A stretch of 64,000 nucleotides of DNA from Malus domestica (taxonomy: Eukaryota > Streptophyta > Magnoliopsida > Rosales > Rosaceae), in the NCBI RefSeq assembly GCF_042453785.1, contig NC_091671.1, forward strand, positions 8,254,001-8,318,000, read 5' to 3'. Of the stretch, positions 57,190 through 64,000 are shown in pieces (position 1 is the first letter of the stretch; every line of letters begins with the position of its first letter). The notes below the pieces were generated by a model. The model worked only from the letters and a program-made list of their open reading frames with translations. It was not told the origin of the DNA and did not search any database. The translations under genes were made by a program, and so were the position numbers.

Positions 57190-59759
57190 AAAATTAACTA
57201 GTCCGTCATTCCAAAAATTGTTTTGACAATGTTGCATTTAAATATTGTCTAACAATATAACATTATTCCGGACAAAACTTTTGTATAAATTATAAGTTAA
57301 AAAAAAAAGACACAATACAGCTTCTTCCTGACTATTTTAGGTGTATACTCCATTGCTGAAAATTCTACCATGCTCATCATAATTCTTGCCAATCCACCAG
57401 GCAATGGGGTTAAATTTCCCTTGACCAAAAAAATGATGGTCCATCGGTGCCAAATTGGGTAGGCAATTGGTGGGCTCCAAGAACCTCGTTGAACTACCCT
57501 TGTAGCCAGTTGGCAATAAGTAACGATGGGCCTGACGTCAAGTAGCAGAAGGTTGGCCCTAACCCCGTGCACCGAAGTGAACCAAATAGCTCCAATTTGG
57601 GCGCCTCATAGCTGTTGGATTTGCAACCGTTTGTTGATCCGGACCATTAAATTCAAACAATAATAGAAATTTAAAAAGATGATGTTGTGCCACGTGGCAC
57701 TTAGTGACGCATTTGATATTAAAATTTTGAAAAATTCAATGATCAGGATTAATCCCTTGGTAAAAAATCCAAAAAAAAAAAAATGAAAAAACTTACAACA
57801 AAAAATATCTAAAAAACTTACAAAGTTCACACTAAAACAAAAATGGGAGCAATATTACTAATAGATAATGACAACGATGAAAGTGGATGAAAATCTCGTC
57901 GCATCTCCTTTCAACCCTTCAAGGAAAACCCACTTCTTGGGCCGTCTTCAACCACGTAAAGCTTCACTCTTTTATTAGTTTATGTGTTTAAATTTGTTGG
58001 GGTTTGCAGTTTTGGATTGAAGTTTGTGTTTTGGGATTTGTTGGGTGCTCGCATATGGAAATTTGGAAATTTTTAGTTGTGGATTGTGGGGAATTGACGC
58101 AGTGGCGGTCCTATTTCATGTAAGTTGCTTTCAAATGTGTGTTTTTGGTGAAATTATGATGAGGAGGGTTGGATAGTTGGACTGGTTTTATTTGTTATGT
58201 GAAATTAGAGTGGGATCAATCAAGGTTGAGACCTTTTTAGGTAAGAGTAATTGTGAAAGTTATGTTTTTACAATTTTTTTGGCAAATTTTGTGACTTGGT
58301 GGATTTGGAATTTTGGTTATATTATATGTGTAAAGAAAAAGTTGAACTGCATGAAGCTTGATGTAATTCTGCTTTTAATCAATGTTGGACTTGGGAAACC
58401 TAGTGAATATAGAAGCGAATCTACGATTAGTTAAGAAACTTAAAGGAGCTTGAGGGGTAATGAGGGTTTTAGGTATTTAGTGACATTCAGGCAATGCTTG
58501 ATGTCTATTTGATGTCGGCGGATAGGAAATGCTCGAACAAAGAAGCAAGGTGCTCGAAGAGCTGCAGTAGGTAACTACTTGGTTTGATTAGATTGCTATG
58601 TCAAACAAAATGTCCCCTGTAGTATGTTATAGGGTTAAAGTTATACATTAGTGTTCTTTAGCGACTTGGTTTCAAAATTTTCGTTTTCGTTCGACTTTCC
58701 TTGGTCTGTGAGGCCAATGGTAGAATGATCATGGAAAAATGAAATTGTTTTGTCTTAATATCTCTTGTAAGAGCGGGTATGCATTCTTAAGGGACTTGTT
58801 TGTCATTCTTTTAAGCTGTTTAATGTGCTTATTTCAGTATGCATAATCCAAAGTCTATAACTACTAAAACTAGCACTACAAGGGCGAGGGAGCTATCATC
58901 TCTTTGGAAATAAGAGCTATAGACATGCCCTGTAAGGGTCAATAGGTCTCAGTTGCATATCTAACTTGTTTCTCATGTGTTTTCATCATGAAGGTTAGAA
59001 AAGATGGGTGCTCTAGACGCGCAGTGAGTGGTTCATCAACACCAGGGATGGCGGCTGATCTCATGTATGTGATTACATGCTGGAGTTTTCCATGTGCTTG
59101 CCAATATGCTGAGTCTTTTATTCATTGGAATTCGGCTTGAGCAAGAATTTGGATTTGGTATGCATCTGGATTTTTAGCTTCATGTAGTAAAAGATAAAGC
59201 ACACGACATAAGTTGTAGAATAATAAATTAGTTACCAAGTGCAAAACTTCTTTCATAAATCTAGAAGAGAAACACTTTCCGGATGGCTTTAGCTACCTTG
59301 CGATTAATCTACAGAGGATTTCTATGCATTTGTTTATTGAATTGTAATCCTAGAGTAGTGGTCATGTAGTGCTGGTTGCATTATAACTTACACCGGTATG
59401 TTGTTTCGTTTGATGGAAACAAGAGGACGTTTTATTCAGCGGTGGGCAAAGAAAAGAGTTTATACACCAAAGATGGGGTTCAAACTTTAGTTTTAGACAT
59501 AGTATTCCATTTTACAGAATAAAATTGCTTGAAACAGAAGTTGAGAGATTATTTCAGTTTTCCATCACATCTGTGGGAAGAAAAAGATTGTTTTGGATAT
59601 CCTGTACATGTAGACATGGCGCCTCATTTTGCAATGTTTCAAGATGCCGTCTATTTGAAAAGATTGAAAAAATAATAGTTTGATGCTGATCTACATCATG
59701 TACAGTTGTTTTGATGAACTGTTTTAACTAATTGGTTTGAAATTCTAATTTTTTTTTTT
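57190..59759. other. Copy B unit interior, no intact gene
   Basis: 57,190-57,900 is shared with copy C (31,270-31,340 and 31,860-32,560). 57,960-59,755 has TG-rich intron-like text with short exon-like pieces, for example 58,990-59,060 (AGAAAAGATGGGTGCTCTAG), that I cannot assign. A T-run precedes the rhomboid exon at 59,750. Confidence 0.5.
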
Positions 59760-61140
59760 CGAATTGGTTTCCTATATCTCATGTCTGGTTTTGGTGGGAG
59801 TTTGCTTTCAGCTCTTTTTATTCAATATGGTATTTCTGTTGGTGCTTCTGATGCACTTTTTGGTTTACTAGGAAGCATGCTTTCAGAGCTCACATCAAAT
59901 TGGACAATGTATGTAAATAATGTAAATAAAATTCCTTATACTCAATGATGCACCTCTTTATAGTATGCGCATGACCCTTTGATCTTACAGTTTCAGATTT
60001 CGATCCGCAGTTAGCAGCATTGCTTACTCTTCTTTTCATCATCATATCTTGGATTTTTGTTTTTGATCCGCCCCCAGTTTAAATGGCTTACCCAACAGAA
60101 TGCTCCCCCTGGACGTGTTACTACTCCAGTTAAATCTAAACACAAGACGTGTCAATATGTATTGTGGGTCCTCTCTTTGATACTATTGATTGTTGGGTAA
60201 ACTCCTCCTCGATCTTTGATTTAACTGTTTGACTTCATGAACCTAATCGACTCCCTACATGAGAATCTGGTAGCCACAGTTGACGTGTGCACATTTTTTT
60301 TTGATCAAATCAGAGAACTGGATTTTGTGTAGATATGTAGATATCATGTGTCCTGTAATATTTTCATTGCGATTAGGCTCTGTATCAGCTTGTTTCTCAT
60401 CAGAATGGTTTGGAGAACGCATTGTGTTATCGCTATTCTCTGTGCGATACTAATTGATCACTTTGTTGATAGCGGCTTCTACTTTGCTGTTTTGGATTGC
60501 ATGTGTTGGCAGTAGTTTGTTGTTTTGTTATTGGAAACAAAGGTTCATTTTCCTCGTATTTGCGTAGTATCCGTATATTTAGGCATTTTCTGACAAAAGT
60601 CATGTTTTTGACAGGTATACTCTTGGCTTGGTTACTCATTTTCGAGGGGTCAATCTAAACAACCATTGTTCTTGGTGTCATTATTTGAGCTGTGTCTCTA
60701 CATCAAAATGGAATTGCAAGTCACAAAATATTTATTGCCTGATAATATGCTGTACTTTTCTGCGCATATTAACTTCCTCCTTAATATTTGATAGACAGAA
60801 GTGCTTGCTTATTAATATGATCATGGTTGCATTCAGTCGTTCTAGTTTGGCATGCCGTTTAGTCTAATGCCTTAAAGAAACGTAATTTAAGAATTGACTC
60901 GCGAAATTCTGTGTCAGGAAATTGCTTCTGCAACGTACTTTGTTCATACTATAAATTGGTTTTGTACTTTGTATTGACATATTGTTCTTTATATGCATAT
61001 ATGCACCAATCTTGCAGTCGAGCCAGATAGGGAATCAGCTGAACTTAACGTGCGTAAGCAATGGTAGAAATGGAACATATTCATTGTCAGATCCTAGCCC
61101 CTCCCGGACTCAGCAACGATATGCTGAGCTTTGCAGTTGA
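59760..61140 (+). pseudogene. Plant rhomboid-like protease remnant, copy B
   Basis: It has the same four blocks as copy A: 59,760-59,912, 60,011-60,196, 60,615-60,719 and 61,018-61,140. Block 1 is in frame and longer than in copy A ([11 protein letters not shown]...[12 protein letters not shown]), but the catalytic motif is GASD instead of GASG. Block 2 has a 74-bp deletion at about 60,046 that removes the [11 protein letters not shown] region with the catalytic His and shifts the frame to an early stop. Splice sites resemble copy A. Blocks 3-4 keep [10 protein letters not shown] and end ELCS-stop. It lacks catalytic capacity. Confidence 0.87.
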
Positions 61141-61864
61141 CCATACATGTACAGATTTCAGAGTTGATAGAATGTTGATTGATATGCTTGATTCTTGTTG
61201 TAAGTATTCTTTCTCTTTCTTTTGTTTTTTGTTGGGTAAAATAGTCATGTGCATTCACCAAGCAATGATTCTAATTGTCATTATTTTTTTCATTCTTTTA
61301 CTGCCTTTGTACCTCTTTTCTACAATTCATAACAGTTGAAACCCATACCGATAACTATGAAATTTATTCGCCATATAGAACTACTCAAACACGCAATTTA
61401 CTCACCATAGCTAAGTTTGTCGAATGTGGGATGTTACATATCCTCTCAATCGGACCTTTGTGCTCTACCTTCTCGGCTCTCGCTCTCATTCTGCAATGTT
61501 GCAAGATGATCGGACATATGTATAGTTTCTAGTTCATCCTCTAGAGACCAACTTTGAAAAAAAATCAACTAAATAAAAATCGTTTAACCATTTAATAAAC
61601 ATTGTCAAAATTTCAGTATTTAACTGAAAAACATAGTTCATTTATTTATTAGATAACAATTAGATGAAAAAACAAGTATGAATTACTTTGGTTTTTTGGC
61701 AAAGTTGGACTTTAAAGGGTGACACAGAAATGGACAATTTTACAATAAGGGAGGATCATTTCGAAACTTAGCATATGAAACTTTAAAGTGTTTTGTCATA
61801 TTTCTTTCTTTGTTCGTCAAGAAAGGAAAGGAAAGAAATTTCGTCAAGTACAATAACAAACTCT
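61141..61864. other. Intergenic part of duplicated unit, copy B
   Basis: Diverged match to 2,272-3,050. No gene seen. Confidence 0.7.
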
Positions 61865-62660
61865 TATTTGGAAGTTTCATATGATACTCTGCTAAGAGCT
61901 ACTGATGGGTAATCTGAGGCTAATTTGATTGGTGCTGGAAGTTTTGGGGGTTGTGTACAAGGGAGTTCTCGATGTTGATGATAGAGCTCAATTGGTTACC
62001 GCCGTAAAGGTGTTTAACTTGTTACGCCATGGAGCAGCAAAGTGTTTTATATCTGGATGTGAGGCTTTGAGAAATATCAAGCATCGAAATCTCGTCAAGA
62101 TTATAATTGCATGTTCAAGTGTTGATTCTCTTGGTAATGATTTCAAGGCTTTGGTTTATGAGTACATGTAAAAAGGAAGCTTAGAGAAGTGACTGTATCC
62201 ACCAACTGATATTGAAGAAGCAAGAGAGGCACCCAAGAGTTTAAATCTTTTGCAAAGGCTTAGCATTGCCATTGATGTTGCTTGTGCTCTTGATTAGTTG
62301 ATTATCTTCATAATCACTGTGAAACACCAATAGTTTATTGTGATCTAAAGCCAAGTACTGTTCTTTTGTACAACAAGTCGAGTACTGGACATGTTTCTGA
62401 CTTTGACTAGCAAGGTTTCTCTCACAACTGAACAATATAAAAGCTTCAACAAAACAGACAAGTTCCGCCAGAATAATAGGAACAATTGGTTATGTGGTTT
62501 TAGGTAAATATTCGCATCCTCTCCACAATCTCTTTTTTTTTTCTTTTAAACTTTTGCATAATTCAACTATTTTGTTCTCAATTTGCTAACAATATTTGGG
62601 AAGTGAGGCGTTAATAATTGGATATGTCTACATTGGTGGAATTCTCCTGCTAGAGACTTG
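61865..62660 (+). pseudogene. LRR receptor kinase relic, copy B
   Basis: Close sister of 3,041-3,840. It has an extra G in the glycine loop (frameshift near 61,947), a stop after VYEYM (62,169), the shared 8-nt insertion after ACALD (about 62,294), out-of-frame YCDLKPST, and the same deletion of the intron 3' site and exon 2 start near 62,600. More lesions than copy A; no function expected. Confidence 0.9.
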
Positions 62661-62724
62661 AGCCCCCATGAAGTTTAAAAATTAAGAAAACTTGATCTCA
62701 CTAGTAATTGTTACCATTTTTAAA

Positions 62725-62870
62725 AAGGAAAACTAACGAAAAGTCTAAAAAAAACTTCCCTTTTAATGAAAAATCTTTTTTAAAGGTATAGTGAATAGTA
62801 CCAGAGAAAAGTAAAAGTGTGGTTTTTTGTTAAAAGTGAACAGGACCTGGAGTGTTTCGTTAAAACTCAA
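62725..62870. mobile_element. MITE, relative of the split MITE at 51,786
   Basis: Inverted ends AAGGAAAACTAACGAAA and TTTCGTTAAAACTC. The direct repeat TTTTTAAA lies at 62,717-62,724 and 62,871-62,878. The matching place in copy A (about 3,880-3,893) has a single ATTTTTAAAAAGG, the empty site. Confidence 0.82.
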
Positions 62871-62881
62871 TTTTTAAAAAG

Positions 62882-63709
62882 GTTGCATCCTCAACAAGCT
62901 TTCTTGCAATGATACTTTACGGGAACTATGAAAAAATTAGCAATCTCACAGTCTGACCCCTCAGAAAACGTAAAGACTTCAAAATTTCCATTCATAGCTA
63001 GGGTAGCCCTGCTAAGGTAACTTTCATATTAGGTGACACCAACGTAACGTCTTATGTGAGAAAATATTGGGTTCCATGTATTTGTTTTTCCGTTTTGGAT
63101 GATTGCTAAAATGAATTATGGATGATAATGCTATTATGTATGGTTGCCAAAAATGTTTCCTGTCAGCTTCTGAAGTCAAGGTGCTTTAATGGTCTTGGTC
63201 CTTGGCGTACCGAAAGTGCCAAACAATAGGTCCCAGTAGTGGAAGTATGGTAACGATGTCGTCTAAAGAAACAAGCCAAAGTTGTTACTTGTTATCATTT
63301 ACTTGGACTTAATCCTTCTCATATTTGAATTTTCAAGAACCAGAAACTGTGGCATGGTGGAACGAATCACCAAGCATTATAAGGATATTATGGATGGTTG
63401 CCAAATTGTTTCCACTCAGCTTCTGGGATAAAGGTGCATTAATCATCTTGGTCCTTGCTTTTCACTGAAAGTGCAGTGAAGTCTTCTAAAAAAGCAGTCA
63501 AAATGGTTATCATTTACTTGGGCTTTTTCCTTCTCATGTTTGAATTTTTCATGAACCAGAAACTGTGGTGTAAGTTCCTCCTATGATGCTATTCTTCTAT
63601 AAATTGTCTTCTCATGCAATAAATGGAACTCACCACTTTCACAACTCAACACCCACCTCTCTCTTTCTTTCTGCTTCTCTCTCTAGTTATATAGTTAACC
63701 AGATCAGGA
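62882..63709 (+). promoter_or_regulatory. Promoter region of the copy B receptor kinase
   Basis: It starts with the unoccupied GTTGCATC hAT site and follows 5,114-6,158. One promoter unit (about 63,000-63,350) is followed by a diverged second one (63,360-63,610). TATAAAT lies at 63,598-63,604, 106 bases before the ATG, and is followed by a CT-rich leader. Confidence 0.7.
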
Positions 63710-64000
63710 ATGGGGGTTTTGGTTTTGAAATTGATCTTAATATACTTGCTTTTCAGTGCAGTGTTCGTTTGCTGTTGGAGCTCCCTGCAATCAGGACTCG
63801 GAAGGAATGCGACGGATAGGCTGGCGCTGCTTGCCATCAAAGCTCACATAAAGCAAGATCTCCATAATTACAACCTGATGAGCTCCTGGAACGAATCCAC
63901 TCACTTTTGCATGTGGCATGGTGTGACGTGCAGTCAACGACATCGCCAAAGGGTCACCAAGCTGGACCTGCAATCTCAAAATCTGGTAGGGAAACTATCC
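63710..64000 (+). CDS. LRR receptor-like kinase, 5' end (cut by window edge)
   Basis: 97 codons are open to the edge. Signal peptide [19 protein letters not shown] (same as the copy A gene), LRRNT_2 cap with FCMWHGVTC, then the start of the first LRR ([13 protein letters not shown]). It differs from the copy A protein at about ten positions in this stretch (for example R-to-W after CC, KVM to NLM, SRR to SQR), without stops or frameshifts. The rest of the gene lies outside, so intactness is unknown. Confidence 0.92.
   Translation, partial: MGVLVLKLILIYLLFSAVFVCCWSSLQSGLGRNATDRLALLAIKAHIKQDLHNYNLMSSWNESTHFCMWHGVTCSQRHRQRVTKLDLQSQNLVGKLS

Overview
The window is plant nuclear DNA: AT-rich, with GT-AG introns, an intron-bearing leucine-rich-repeat receptor kinase, plant-type rhomboid exons and many plant retroelements. 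The families and element types fit a eudicot and resemble Rosaceae (apple/pear type) sequence. That placement is inference from memory, not a search result.

The backbone is a repeated gene unit: a rhomboid-protease remnant, a receptor-kinase relic, then an LRR receptor kinase gene. Copy A covers about 1-9,560 and holds the one complete host gene, an LRR receptor kinase with exons 6,159-8,877 and 8,989-9,356 (1,028 aa, non-RD kinase, Xa21/EFR-type subfamily XII by architecture). Copy B covers about 51,000-64,000 and runs off the right edge inside its own receptor kinase (63,710-64,000). Fragments of a third copy (C) lie at about 11,766-11,852 and 30,821-32,800. Further kinase relics lie at 9,600-10,390 and 43,725-44,225.

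Between the copies is a transposon graveyard. A MULE with 9-bp target duplications (11,862-13,082) lies next to a minus-strand Ty1/copia element (13,120-30,698). The copia integrase is split by a solo Ty3/gypsy-type LTR (15,761-28,644), which is itself split by a young non-coding retrotransposon with 1,822-bp LTRs (17,589-27,253; LARD-like). At 33,823-38,580 is a minus-strand gypsy element with one LTR and a nearly intact RT-RNase H-integrase reading frame. Others are an RTE-type LINE 3' end (about 41,050-41,650), MITEs, a MuDR-transposase fragment, two related hAT-like elements with 8-bp duplications, a 340-bp TRIM, a PEX14 exon fragment, and a gypsy-derived element (51,884-57,112) with identical 592-bp LTRs around a decayed interior.

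The most unusual signal is RNA/DNA structure. Two different gypsy LTRs and the interior of the 51.9-57.1 kb element carry tandem small hairpins whose stems change sequence in a compensatory way from unit to unit. The interior of the LARD-like element is a near-continuous series of small and nested hairpins. Nothing seen is a complete functional system apart from the receptor kinase; the rest is broken genes and mobile DNA.
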